Positions 8,397-16,422 of a DNA stretch of 64,000 nt are shown here, piece after piece. The notes below the pieces were generated by a model that was given only the letters and a program-made list of their open reading frames with translations, did no database searches and was not told where the DNA came from. A program made the translations under genes and the position numbers. Within the stretch, counting starts at the first letter, position 1; each line of letters opens with the position of its first letter. The DNA is from Oceanospirillaceae bacterium (GTDB lineage: Bacteria; Pseudomonadota; Gammaproteobacteria; Pseudomonadales; Balneatricaceae), in contig JABSRB010000016.1 of the NCBI GenBank assembly GCA_013215375.1, forward strand, positions 50,739 to 114,738, read 5' to 3'.

Positions 8397-9710
8397 ATGT
8401 CTATCAAGTTAAACACCATGATTCCCTTCGCCTTAAGTGCGCTATTGGCCTGTACCTTGTTGCAGGGAGCTGGCAATTGGCAGGTACATCAAGACAAAGC
8501 GATGTCGTTGTATCAGGCAGGTTTAAATCTAAAGGCCGAACGACAGGTAAGGCAGGCACTGAGTATCGCTAAAAAGGCGGGTAATGGGGCTAAATTTACC
8601 GCGAGTAGCCTCAATTTACTCGCTTTTATCCAAAGCTCCAACGGCGATTTTGCTAAGTCCATTAACAGCATACAACAGGCGATTATACTGAGTAAAAAAC
8701 ACTACGGTAAACGCCATTCGCAAGTGGCTGTGCTGTTATTCAATAAAGGTGGTTTTTTAGAGCAATTGAATAAAGAAAGCTTAGCGTTTACTGCTTACAG
8801 TGATGCTTGGGAAATACAACGTATTGATAACAACTTGGTTGTTGAGGATTCGCTAAAAACGATTAGTGCCTGGGTGCGATTAAGTAATCAAAAGCAACAA
8901 TATTCGGCGAGCATAAAACAAGCTGCATCCTTTTTAGAAGCGCAGCAGCAGTTAAAAACAGCTAAGTTTAGTGAGGGATTGCGTTTACTAAGCTACGCTT
9001 TGGCTCACGCTTACCTTGCGCAGCAACAACCAGTCATGGCACAGCAGATATTAAATCGAGAGTTAAATGTCGAACGAAAATTATTGAGCAAAAATGATCT
9101 GCGTATTGCCGCAACGCTCGAGCGGCTCGCTAACACACATGATATAGACGACAGCGGAGAGAAAGCAGTATCACTGCGGGAGCAGGCGCTTAATATCCGA
9201 GCGAACTCTAATCAAGTGACATTGATTAATGCGATGAACTTAAATGAAGTAGCACTGCTTAGCCAAACAAAAAAAGATTATAGAAAAGCGCAGCAACTCT
9301 ACCAAAAAGCATTGCAAACACTGAGTGAATTACAGCGGGATAAAGGAATAGAACAAGCGCTTATTCTGGCAAATTTTGCTAGTTTGCAAGCGGCAAAAGG
9401 TGATGAGCAGCAAGCATTAATACTCTATAAAAAATCTATTCAATTACACAAAGTGCTCAACGCCAAACCAGTACAAGCAGCTTTTACCGCCGCGAGAGCA
9501 GGCTCAATTTACTATGGACGGCATCAATACAAACAAACAGAAGCACTCTTTTTACAATCTTTACATTGGATAGAGGGGGCTGACCAATCCGCTGCCGACA
9601 ATGACTTTCATAAAGTGGCTTTAGATAATTTAGTCGCGCTTTATGCTGCGTGGCATAAAAACAGCAAGAGAGCGATATACCTTAAAAAGCTGAAATCATT
9701 AGGTAAGTAA
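8397..9710 (+). CDS. periplasmic tetratricopeptide-repeat protein of the Slam locus
   Basis: 437 residues, starting one base after the Slam stop codon, so it is almost certainly co-transcribed and co-translated with it. An N-terminal hydrophobic stretch (F-A-L-S-A-L-L-A-C-T-L-L) looks like a signal peptide. The rest is alpha-helical with several TPR-like units (for example S-L-N-L-L-A-F-I-Q-S-S-N-G-D-F-A-K-S, A-Q-Q-L-Y-Q-K-A-L-Q-T-L, and Y-K-Q-T-E-A-L-F-L-Q-S-L near the end). I do not recognise a named family. It could chaperone the hemophore in the periplasm or assist the Slam, but that is only inferred from position. Confidence 0.65.
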   Translation: MSIKLNTMIPFALSALLACTLLQGAGNWQVHQDKAMSLYQAGLNLKAERQVRQALSIAKKAGNGAKFTASSLNLLAFIQSSNGDFAKSINSIQQAIILSKKHYGKRHSQVAVLLFNKGGFLEQLNKESLAFTAYSDAWEIQRIDNNLVVEDSLKTISAWVRLSNQKQQYSASIKQAASFLEAQQQLKTAKFSEGLRLLSYALAHAYLAQQQPVMAQQILNRELNVERKLLSKNDLRIAATLERLANTHDIDDSGEKAVSLREQALNIRANSNQVTLINAMNLNEVALLSQTKKDYRKAQQLYQKALQTLSELQRDKGIEQALILANFASLQAAKGDEQQALILYKKSIQLHKVLNAKPVQAAFTAARAGSIYYGRHQYKQTEALFLQSLHWIEGADQSAADNDFHKVALDNLVALYAAWHKNSKRAIYLKKLKSLGK

Positions 9711-9733
9711 GCAGCTGTAAAATTGCTAAAAAA

Positions 9734-9742
9734 GGGGGGGGG
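9734..9742. repeat. homopolymeric G9 tract
   Basis: Nine consecutive G after three or more A, 24 bp past the TPR stop codon and outside any gene. Such tracts can vary in length by slippage, but no promoter or frame that it would switch is visible. Confidence 0.6.
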
Positions 9743-9824
9743 TAGTAATGAATATTTGTTTTTGTGCATCGAATACTGAAACTACACAGCGTAGCCCCAG
9801 TATTTTATAGCTATTGAAAAGCTG

Positions 9825-10283
9825 TTATTGACTACAATTACCCTTTTTAGCCATTTCTAATTTACCAATCGCTTTTTGTCCTTTTTCTAAGCTAACTTGT
9901 TCTACCCCAGCACCACCAACAAATAACCCCATTTTAATAAACTGTCGAACGAAATAGTTTTTTCCGCTATCTGTTTGTATGTTCAAGTCATTAGGCGAAA
10001 ACTCTGATTCTGTTGAAACTTTATGCATTTCATCGCCGTTAACTTCTTCATAAAAGAAAGTATTTGGTGCTGATTCACCAATGCACTTACCATCTACCCA
10101 TAAATCCTTTTTGAGAGCGGCGCCAAACACTCCTGATCGGTAAATGTACAGACCAGCCTTGCCATCTGCCGGGGGGTTAAACTGTTTTGCTTGTTCACTG
10201 AGCTCACTGCTCTCCATCGTGACAGAGGCGCAGCCTGTAAATAAAAGAGAGAGAAGTGCAACAGTGAGTAGTTTTTTGAACAT
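9825..10283 (-). CDS. DUF2846-type lipoprotein
   Basis: 152 residues with a lipoprotein signal peptide: hydrophobic core V-A-L-L-S-L-L-F and lipobox F-T-G-C near residues 15-18, followed by A-S. The mature part contains the DUF2846 pattern: L-Y-I-Y-R-S-G around residue 46, then V-D-G-K-C-I-G-E and N-T-F-F-Y-E-E-V. The family is small, predicted to be anchored in the outer membrane, and of unknown function. It converges on the hemophore locus and is probably independent of it. Confidence 0.75.
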   Translation of the reverse strand: MFKKLLTVALLSLLFTGCASVTMESSELSEQAKQFNPPADGKAGLYIYRSGVFGAALKKDLWVDGKCIGESAPNTFFYEEVNGDEMHKVSTESEFSPNDLNIQTDSGKNYFVRQFIKMGLFVGGAGVEQVSLEKGQKAIGKLEMAKKGNCSQ

Positions 10284-10727
10284 TAGAATTCCTTTTCAAT
10301 AGAGGTGAATTTGCCCGCGCCTAAAGCAACATAAGTTGCTTATTATTCGTTGACAGCTGAATCATTAAAGTGACACGGGGCTTTTATAACAGAGTTAGAA
10401 TAAATAAGTACATTGGAATATGGATAATATTAAGTTAAATGTCTTTAAATGGATGCGGATGAAAAAGGAAAGGGTAGTCATTATGTTGCTGAAAACAAAG
10501 TTTTGGAGAAATCACTCGTCGCAAATAGTCACGCACTTAGTACTTAACGATTTGTTATTCGGGTAGTTAGGTGATCTTCTCAGTCAATGACGACTCGACT
10601 AGTGACGCCACAGTTATCAGTATTTACTGCACCTATCAAAGCCACTGTAATGGCCGCTTTTATTAAAGCGGCTTGGTGTTAGGTGCTTGCATCTTCATGG
10701 TGATTTTAAGGTTGATAGTGGATATGA
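10284..10727. other. 444-bp intergenic region with one hairpin
   Basis: No convincing gene on either strand. A perfect 8-bp inverted repeat GCCGCTTT / AAAGCGGC with loop TATT lies at 10653-10672, about 55 bp beyond the end of the minus-strand EamA gene. It has no strong T-tract on either side, so it is at best a weak terminator of that gene. The rest is AT-rich and would hold the promoter of the lipoprotein gene. Confidence 0.5.
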
Positions 10728-11657
10728 CTATCTCCTTCTTTTGTACCAAGAAAAGTGAATGTTGGTATGCACCACGATAGCGCCAACACTAACAGCGACT
10801 AACCCTATTACTAAGGTGGTGGTTAAAGTTTCATCGAACAGATAAACAGCAGCTATCCCAGAAATTAGCGGCACTATGGCCATCATCGAACCCATGGCGC
10901 TAGGGCCAAGCAAACGCACTGCTTTTACGTAGAAGATCATCTGTATGATGGTGGCTAAAAAACCTTGATAAAATGCCTGTAAAGCAATGTCTTGCCATAA
11001 ATTGAAGGCGAGATTCTTGGGCAGTAATGTAATATAAACGGGTAGGTAGAGCATGCAGGTTAGCATAGCTAAACTCACTGTCGCCTGCCACGGGGTGATT
11101 TCCCAGCGCTTGATTAATACTGAAAATAGCGCCCAGCAAAAAGCCCCAGCCGCCAAATAATAATGTCCTGCGTTAAGCCCTGGACCTGTGCTGAATAATG
11201 GCCAAATTAAAGAGGCTACTCCAGCGCTGATTAAGGCAAGTCCTAGCCATTTGTTGACGGGGATTTTATCGGAGTCAAATAGCGCGGCTAATAAAATAAT
11301 AAACAGTGGAATTAAGCCCACTAATAACACTGCGGCATGTGAGGCACTAGCCAATTGAAACCCTTGGAAAGTGAACAGTGCATAAGCTAAACCCCCGATT
11401 AAACTGGCGGCGATGAAACGCGGCTCAAATAAATTAAAGCGAAATTTAAACCACCAAATTGGTAGTAGCAGTGCACTGCATGTTGCATAGCGAATAGCGA
11501 TCACATCAAAACCGTTTAAGGCACTCACGCCTCCCTGCCTTGAAACTAATATAAACCCTGACCAAATTAATGCGGCCGCTAAGGCGTACATGACGCCATG
11601 ATTGATAGAGGATTTATTCCATAAATTGCTGAGCATGGTGAATTTTCGCGCTAACAT
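10728..11657 (-). CDS. EamA/DMT-family membrane transporter
   Basis: 309 residues with about ten hydrophobic membrane segments arranged as two EamA repeats. Typical pieces are A-L-I-W-S-G-F near residue 27, R-Y-A-T-C-S-A-L-L-L-P, and in the second half G-A-F-C-W-A-L-F-S-V-L-I-K-R plus A-x-Y-L-F-D-E-T-L near the end. Members export amino acids, nucleotide sugars or other metabolites; the substrate cannot be read from sequence. It is divergent from a LysR regulator 136 bp away, the usual layout for a regulated exporter. The start may be the internal Met at residue 8. Confidence 0.86.
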   Translation of the reverse strand: MLARKFTMLSNLWNKSSINHGVMYALAAALIWSGFILVSRQGGVSALNGFDVIAIRYATCSALLLPIWWFKFRFNLFEPRFIAASLIGGLAYALFTFQGFQLASASHAAVLLVGLIPLFIILLAALFDSDKIPVNKWLGLALISAGVASLIWPLFSTGPGLNAGHYYLAAGAFCWALFSVLIKRWEITPWQATVSLAMLTCMLYLPVYITLLPKNLAFNLWQDIALQAFYQGFLATIIQMIFYVKAVRLLGPSAMGSMMAIVPLISGIAAVYLFDETLTTTLVIGLVAVSVGAIVVHTNIHFSWYKRRR

Positions 11658-11713
11658 ATTTATATATATTCCTTAAATACTAATAATTTCAGTAGAGTCT
11701 AAAGCACTGTTGC

Positions 11714-11730
11714 ATTCATTAAAAATGAAT
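11714..11730. promoter_or_regulatory. inverted repeat in the eamA/lysR divergent promoter (possible LysR operator)
   Basis: Perfect 7-3-7 palindrome ATTCATT-AAA-AATGAAT in the 136-bp region between the divergent transporter and LysR genes. It is a reasonable LysR-type binding site, since such regulators usually bind between themselves and the divergent target. A further half-similar ATGAAT copy follows within 6 bp. Confidence 0.4.
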
Positions 11731-11793
11731 TATTATGAATGATGTATTCGTAAATTGTGAATATGTATAATCTAAATGATGGGTTGTGTTGCT

Positions 11794-12681
11794 ATGGAAT
11801 TATCAGATCTAAGAATATTTACCCAAGTTGTTAATTCAGGCGGTATCACCGCCGCTGCAGAAGCGCTGCATCGGGTGCCCTCTAACGTGACAGCCAGAAT
11901 AAAAAAGCTAGAGAAAAACTTAGATAAAACGCTGTTTATTAGAGAGAAGAATCGCCTGCGTATCTCTCCAGCAGGGGAGCAGTTATTGCCTTATGCGCAG
12001 CAATTGCTGGCCTTGGCGCAAGAGACGTTAACGGCGATGGGCGATACGAGAGTGAGCGGGACGCTAAAGCTGGGGGCGATGGAAGCTGTGGCAGCCACAC
12101 GTTTAGTGGATCCGGTGATGCAATTTCATCAGCGCTATCCAGATGTTGATTTAGAGATAAAAACGGCACCTACTGGGGAGTTAATCGCCCGCGTTTTAGA
12201 GGGCGAAATAGACTTGGCGCTAGTTGCGGATCCACCGCCGGATAGCCGTCTGCATGCCAGTGCAGTGTTTGAAGAGCAGTTGGTGATTGTGTCTTGCCTG
12301 AGTCATCGTGATATAAAAGAGCCGCAAGATTTGTGTGATTCGCCCACTTTTATGGGGTTTAGTGCCAGCTGTGCCTACCGCAACCGGCTAACTCAGTGGA
12401 TCAAGCGCAGTGGCAATATCAGTAAAGTGGTTGAAATTAGCTCTTATCATACGTTGCTAAGTTGTGTGGCGGCGGGTATGGGTATTGGTCTTGTACCCGT
12501 GGCGTTACTGGCGGATTACCCCTTTGCCAACAGCTTAAAAGTACATCAGCTACCGGAGCAATGGTCGCGTTCAACTACGCATTTCATTTGGCGATGTAAC
12601 AATGAGAAGTCAGCTATTAAAGCCTTTATGGATAGTGTGGAGGGGAATATAAGTAAAGAGCAGGTAACTGATAGTATGTAA
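11794..12681 (+). CDS. LysR-family transcriptional regulator
   Basis: About 295 residues from the ATG at 11794, which puts the winged helix-turn-helix at the usual place (M-E-L-S-D-L-R-I-F; G-G-I-T-A-A-A-E-A-L-H-R-V-P-S-N-V-T-A-R-I-K-K-L-E). An upstream in-frame ATG at 11776 would add six residues. The effector-binding domain occupies about 90-295 (L-K-L-G-A-M-E-A-V-A-A-T-R-L; A-G-M-G-I-G-L-V-P). It likely controls the divergent EamA exporter. The inducer is unknown. Confidence 0.92.
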   Translation: MELSDLRIFTQVVNSGGITAAAEALHRVPSNVTARIKKLEKNLDKTLFIREKNRLRISPAGEQLLPYAQQLLALAQETLTAMGDTRVSGTLKLGAMEAVAATRLVDPVMQFHQRYPDVDLEIKTAPTGELIARVLEGEIDLALVADPPPDSRLHASAVFEEQLVIVSCLSHRDIKEPQDLCDSPTFMGFSASCAYRNRLTQWIKRSGNISKVVEISSYHTLLSCVAAGMGIGLVPVALLADYPFANSLKVHQLPEQWSRSTTHFIWRCNNEKSAIKAFMDSVEGNISKEQVTDSM

Positions 12682-12710
12682 GAGCACAATGGACATGGAT
12701 GGAGGTGGCT

Positions 12711-13412
12711 ATGACTGAAACGATTGAATGGGTGATGTTGGTCGAGGTAGAGAAAGCTCAGCGGGTGCGCTGTGACTACCCCAATTGTCATCACAGTGTT
12801 TATCGGCGTATCCACATCCTTAAATATCCTGATGGTAGTTTTCAGTGTATCGGTTCAGGCTGTTTTAAAAAGCTAAGTCACGAAGTTGGGGTTAATATTT
12901 TTAAAGCAGCCAGTGTTACGTACTTTTCTGGCAGTAAAGCGCTGACCAGTGCACAGCGCCAGCAATTGATAGATAATCGCAGTGCATTGTTAGAAAAGTT
13001 ATTAGCCGAGGGCTTGCAGCAACAACAGTCTATTGCCGTGATAAGGAGAGGCGATCTCACAACAGATATAACGGTTAAACAGTTGGAGCCCGAAACTGCG
13101 AACGAGGTTGAGAGCGAGGCAACTCCCAAGCTAGTGATTATGCCAAAGCCCGTCAATATTTCTCAAGCTAGCCCGGTAGAAAACTATCATTTGTTGCGAA
13201 AATATCAGAAATTTAATCCATTAATTAACTACGCTAGTTTTCCTCAGGGAGAAAAATACTCAAGGGCGTTAGATATGGTACAAGGAAAATACCGGCAGCC
13301 AGGGAGGCGAGTGGATACAGGCAGTGTTGCTTTTCAGCGAGAGGTACAAATCTTGATTGATGATATGGTTGATTATAAGGCGCAAGAGCAAGAGCAAGAG
13401 CAAGAGCAGTAG
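12711..13412 (+). CDS. unknown protein with a Cys-rich putative zinc site and a Gln-Glu tail
   Basis: About 233 residues. The ATG at 12711 is chosen because GGAGG stands 5 bp upstream. The first 60 residues hold a candidate zinc-binding cluster, C-D-Y-P-N-C-H-H then C-I-G-S-G-C-F-K-K-L. A central charged and Gln-rich linker follows, then a C-terminal segment with Y-H-L-L-R-K-Y-Q-K-F-N-P-L and V-A-F-Q-R-E-V-Q-I-L-I-D-D-M-V. The gene ends in a Q-E repeat made by tandem CAAGAG hexamers. It has no signal peptide or membrane segment. I do not recognise the family. It lies 29 bp after the LysR gene on the same strand. Confidence 0.72.
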   Translation: MTETIEWVMLVEVEKAQRVRCDYPNCHHSVYRRIHILKYPDGSFQCIGSGCFKKLSHEVGVNIFKAASVTYFSGSKALTSAQRQQLIDNRSALLEKLLAEGLQQQQSIAVIRRGDLTTDITVKQLEPETANEVESEATPKLVIMPKPVNISQASPVENYHLLRKYQKFNPLINYASFPQGEKYSRALDMVQGKYRQPGRRVDTGSVAFQREVQILIDDMVDYKAQEQEQEQEQ

Positions 13413-13471
13413 CGGGTAATAAAGGTAGCGAGCAGAGAAAGTTAAAATATACTGACCCGCAACCAATAGTC

Positions 13472-14710
13472 CTACTTAGAAATCAACACGTCTCCTGCCT
13501 GAATGTTACTCTGTCCCGCTAATCCATTCACTCTTCCCTGAGCTGAATTTGCCTGAGTTTTCTGTACAGTGAGTACTAGCGGAGTTTGGCTGAGTTCGAT
13601 GGTAGGGTTTTGCTGGTAGTCATAAAAGGTCGATTTACGATAAACATCAAATTTATCGCCTTGTTTAATGCCCGATGAACTCCCGGCCTTAAACCATATT
13701 TTGCTCTCGTTAGCGCGAGTGATTTCAACGGAGAAACTATTGCAGCGCAGTTCGCTGTTAATCTCTAGTGCCATTTTGTCGATTTCTTTGCTGACTTGTT
13801 GGCCGTAATCGAGCTGCCAAAACGGGCTGCTGGCAAAGCCAAATTTTTGACGATCATTATTGCCCCAAAGACCTGCCGTTCTATAGCTCTTTTGACTGAC
13901 AAGTGCGCCGGTAAAGCCATCGTGGATGAATAAGTCCACTTCAAAAGCGCGCATGTAGCGGCTGCTCAGATAATCGAGTTTGTGATAGGCGTCTACAAAA
14001 TAGTTCTTTGATCTGAAGACGCTGGGGGTAAGCATAGAGATGTCACGTATTACACCAGAGATAATATATTGCACTTCTAACTGCCTTGTTTGTTGCAATA
14101 CGGTAGTGAGTGATCCCTGGGGAAGCTGGGCGGTAGCGGCGGTATTAACCTCTGATAAAAGCAGTAAATTACCGGCATTTAACGCCTCAATTTTATTGTT
14201 GTTAGTCAGTCTTTTGACCAGTTCGGTAGCCATGCTCGATTCGATATTACGCAGGCGACCAATGCTCGCCTGTTTGGGATCGGCCATTGGGAAAGCTGCC
14301 ACGGCCACTCGCTTGCGATAGTGAGTCGCGCTATTACCGTTGCTACATTTATTATGAGATTCAATATTAACGCTGATGAGTACGGTGAGGATGTTGCCGC
14401 TGATGGTTTCTTTAAGTACTTGATGCTGGCCGACATTGGCAAGTGCTTTTATGGAGAGCTTGTCTTTGACTATCACCCCTTGCTCTAGCTGGAGTTGCGT
14501 GCTGATAAAAGCATTAGCCTGCAGCGCCGCTTGCTCTTTGGCGCGTGTTATCGCTAAGTTACGGGCACTGGTTAAATCACCGGAGACAACTAAGGCTTGG
14601 CCATTTGCCTGTACTGTTAGAGCTTGCACAGGCGTGGCGAGCAGCAAGGTAAATGCAAAAATCACTTTGTGGCGTTTAATAACAGCCATCATTATTTTGC
14701 TCAACATCAT
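13472..14710 (-). CDS. flgT: flagellar assembly protein FlgT
   Basis: 412 residues with a signal peptide (F-A-F-T-L-L-L-A-T-P-V-Q-A). The N-terminal domain (about 32-115) carries the repeat-like pattern A-N-G-Q-A ... A-R-N-L-A-I-T-R-A-K-E-Q-A-A-L-Q-A that marks FlgT. A TolB/CsgG-like middle domain follows (V-A-V-A-A-F-P-M-A-D-P, V-Q-Y-I-I-S-G-V-I-R-D). The C-terminal domain has G-I-K-Q-G-D-K-F-D-V-Y-R. In Vibrio FlgT forms the H ring around the basal body and is needed for flagellar outer-membrane assembly. It is divergent from flgO-flgP, the same neighbours as in Vibrio. Confidence 0.8.
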   Translation of the reverse strand: MMLSKIMMAVIKRHKVIFAFTLLLATPVQALTVQANGQALVVSGDLTSARNLAITRAKEQAALQANAFISTQLQLEQGVIVKDKLSIKALANVGQHQVLKETISGNILTVLISVNIESHNKCSNGNSATHYRKRVAVAAFPMADPKQASIGRLRNIESSMATELVKRLTNNNKIEALNAGNLLLLSEVNTAATAQLPQGSLTTVLQQTRQLEVQYIISGVIRDISMLTPSVFRSKNYFVDAYHKLDYLSSRYMRAFEVDLFIHDGFTGALVSQKSYRTAGLWGNNDRQKFGFASSPFWQLDYGQQVSKEIDKMALEINSELRCNSFSVEITRANESKIWFKAGSSSGIKQGDKFDVYRKSTFYDYQQNPTIELSQTPLVLTVQKTQANSAQGRVNGLAGQSNIQAGDVLISK

Positions 14711-14905
14711 TCAATAATTACCGATAATATAATAAAGCGTTGATTAGGATGTAATTAAACATGGGTAAAACTAACTAGTTTTCGTTTGATTTTTAATTTT
14801 GACACTATAATACATTTAGGCGATATAGCGAACAGTTGCATAGAGTCGGTATCAGTCTTAGTGTAGTATCTCTCATAAACTTGTTTAGCGTAAAGGCATT
14901 ACAGC

Positions 14906-15589
14906 ATGAAGAGCGTGTTATTAATCAGTATCTTGGTGTTGAGCGGTTGTGTCGCTCAAGGAGTAAAGTCTCCCTTCTCCAATAAAATGTCTGCGCAAGA
15001 GGCGCGTGCTATTGTGCAGCAGGCGATTGAAATTGACAGCTTGTCGGCGTTCGCAGAACCCGCTGCAACGGCAATTACTCCGATTGAGCCCAATTATTAT
15101 GATCCTATCAGTGAAGCGGTTGCGCAAATGGCCGATCAGATGGTGCTGGGATTAAGACAGAACAGAGTTAAGCGTTTACCCGTGGCAGTATTGCCCTTTA
15201 AATCACTGCGTCACAGTGTGCACGACGATTTGTTTGGTGCGCGGCTATCAGAGAGTTTTGTTTTTCCGATGACCCAGCGTGGCTATAATATGGTCGACTA
15301 CCGAGCGGTGAGTTTGGTGACCACAGATAAAGCACAAATGACCAAAGGCAACTTGCCGACGTTACAGCAGCAGTACAAAATTTATTACATACTGACCGGT
15401 ACTTACGCGCGGCACGGTGATGGCGTAGTAATTAACGCGCGCATCTTAGATGTTGTTACCCGTCAAGTGGTAGCGGCGGGTCAATCCCACATCGCCTATA
15501 AACGTTTAGAGAGTCAGCTGCCGGGATATAATCCAATCGATGCGTTAAATCGGGGTTATATAATCGAAAATGGTATAGGCCCAGAATAG
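14906..15589 (+). CDS. flgO: FlgO-family flagellar outer-membrane lipoprotein
   Basis: 227 residues. A very short lipoprotein signal ends in the lipobox V-L-S-G-C at residues 11-15. The FlgO domain occupies about 75-200, with L-P-V-A-V-L-P-F-K-S-L, L-F-G-A-R-L-S-E-S-F, and Y-Y-I-L-T-G-T-Y-A-R-H-G-D-G-V-V-I-N-A-R-I-L-D. FlgO and FlgP are outer-membrane components required for motility and flagellar stability in Vibrio. The gene is divergent from flgT and followed after 32 bp by an flgP-like gene. A short direct repeat of ataggt(t/c)caaa-type sequence lies between the two genes. Confidence 0.8.
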   Translation: MKSVLLISILVLSGCVAQGVKSPFSNKMSAQEARAIVQQAIEIDSLSAFAEPAATAITPIEPNYYDPISEAVAQMADQMVLGLRQNRVKRLPVAVLPFKSLRHSVHDDLFGARLSESFVFPMTQRGYNMVDYRAVSLVTTDKAQMTKGNLPTLQQQYKIYYILTGTYARHGDGVVINARILDVVTRQVVAAGQSHIAYKRLESQLPGYNPIDALNRGYIIENGIGPE

Positions 15590-15621
15590 GTTCAAAATAG
15601 GTCCAAAATAGGTATAGGTAC

Positions 15622-16083
15622 ATGAAATTTTCTAGCGTATTTAAAAGTGTGTTACTAGTAACACTGATCTCTTTAGTGGGTTGTGAAACTGTGTCTAAAA
15701 CAGCTTCCAAAACCTTTAGTGCCATTGGTAATACTTTTAGTAGTTCCAACAAAAATATCCAAACATATAGGGCCACAGGTTATGCACCCGTTAGCAAACA
15801 GCCTGGTCACACTGTGGGTGAAAAAGTAATTAATGCTATTCGCGCCTCTAAATTACGTGCTTACCAAGAGTTGGCGGCAATGATACATGGGCAATACATC
15901 ACTAGTAGCAGTACCGTAAAAGATATGGTGTTGGTCAATGATGATTTTAAAACGGCGGTAGCGGGGATTGTACGTGGTGCACGAGTGGTAAAGTCCTATC
16001 CTATTCAAGACGATGTCTATGCGACTATTTTAGAAGTGAATTCCAATCAGTTGCAACAAGCGTGGATTGTCAATAATAATTGA
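15622..16083 (+). CDS. flgP: FlgP-like LPP20-family lipoprotein
   Basis: 153 residues with a lipoprotein signal and lipobox S-L-V-G-C near residues 18-22. The mature part carries the LPP20 pattern: Y-R-A-T-G-Y-A-P-V, K-L-R-A-Y-Q-E-L-A-A-M-I-H-G-Q, and a C-terminal V-R-G-A-R-V-V-K-S-Y-P-I-Q-D-D-V-Y-A-T-I-L-E-V. FlgP forms an outer ring around the flagellar basal body in Vibrio and Campylobacter. It is in an apparent operon with flgO. The stop codon at 16081-16083 shares its last base with the start of a tandem-repeat array. Confidence 0.77.
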   Translation: MKFSSVFKSVLLVTLISLVGCETVSKTASKTFSAIGNTFSSSNKNIQTYRATGYAPVSKQPGHTVGEKVINAIRASKLRAYQELAAMIHGQYITSSSTVKDMVLVNDDFKTAVAGIVRGARVVKSYPIQDDVYATILEVNSNQLQQAWIVNNN

Positions 16084-16169
16084 GAAGCTAAGAAGCTAAG
16101 AAGCTAAGAAGCTAAGAAGCTAAGAAGCTAAGAAGCTAAGAAGCTAAGAAGCTAAGAAGCTAAGAAGCT
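16083..16169. repeat. 8-bp tandem repeat array (AGAAGCTA, ~10.9 copies)
   Basis: Ten perfect copies plus seven bases of an eleventh, with no interruption, beginning on the last base of the flgP stop codon. The lack of spacers and the short unit rule out CRISPR. Perfect copies imply recent expansion by slippage. Confidence 0.97.
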
Positions 16170-16327
16170 CACCTGTATTAGATTTTCTCTGTGTAGCGAA
16201 GCGCCTCTGTGTCCTCGGTGGTAGATAGTCTTTAAAAGATTTTTCACCACAGAGGTAAGACATAAAAAATTAAGCGAAAGGCACAACAAATATCTTGACG
16301 GAGGGTGGGTAAAATAACCCTCTGCTT
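16170..16327. repeat. intergenic spacer with CACAGAG-type inverted repeat
   Basis: Between the two tandem arrays lies a 158-bp stretch with no gene. It contains CCTCTGTG at 16204-16211 and the inverse CACAGAGG at 16248-16255, with neighbouring CGGTGG / CACCA also partly complementary. Sequences rich in ACCACAGAGG are recurrent intergenic repeats in diverse bacteria, so this may be a copy of a dispersed element. Only this copy is seen in the window. Confidence 0.45.
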
Positions 16328-16418
16328 GCTCACAGCTCACAGCTCACAGCTCACAGCTCACAGCTCACAGCTCACAGCTCACAGCTCACAGCTCACAGCT
16401 CACAGCTCACAGCTCACA
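16328..16418. repeat. 7-bp tandem repeat array (GCTCACA, 13 copies)
   Basis: Thirteen perfect head-to-tail copies in 91 bp, ending 4 bp before the stop codon of the minus-strand DUF1244 gene. The unit differs in length and sequence from the array 160 bp to the left. No spacers, so not a CRISPR. Confidence 0.97.
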
Positions 16419-16422
16419 ACCG

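Noticed and set aside
9734..9742. Phase-variation switch at the G9 tract
   Set aside because: The tract is outside any gene or visible promoter, so no switched product can be named.
14780..14830. TTGACA next to TATAAT before flgO
   Set aside because: The two hexamers are only a base or two apart, so they cannot form one promoter; the TATAAT may be a -10 but its -35 is poor.
15456..15776. 106-codon minus-strand frame across the flgO-flgP junction
   Set aside because: It lies antisense to two clear lipoprotein genes and has no family features.
16083..16418. CRISPR-like appearance of the two arrays
   Set aside because: Units are 8 and 7 bp, directly adjacent, with no spacers; simple tandem repeats.
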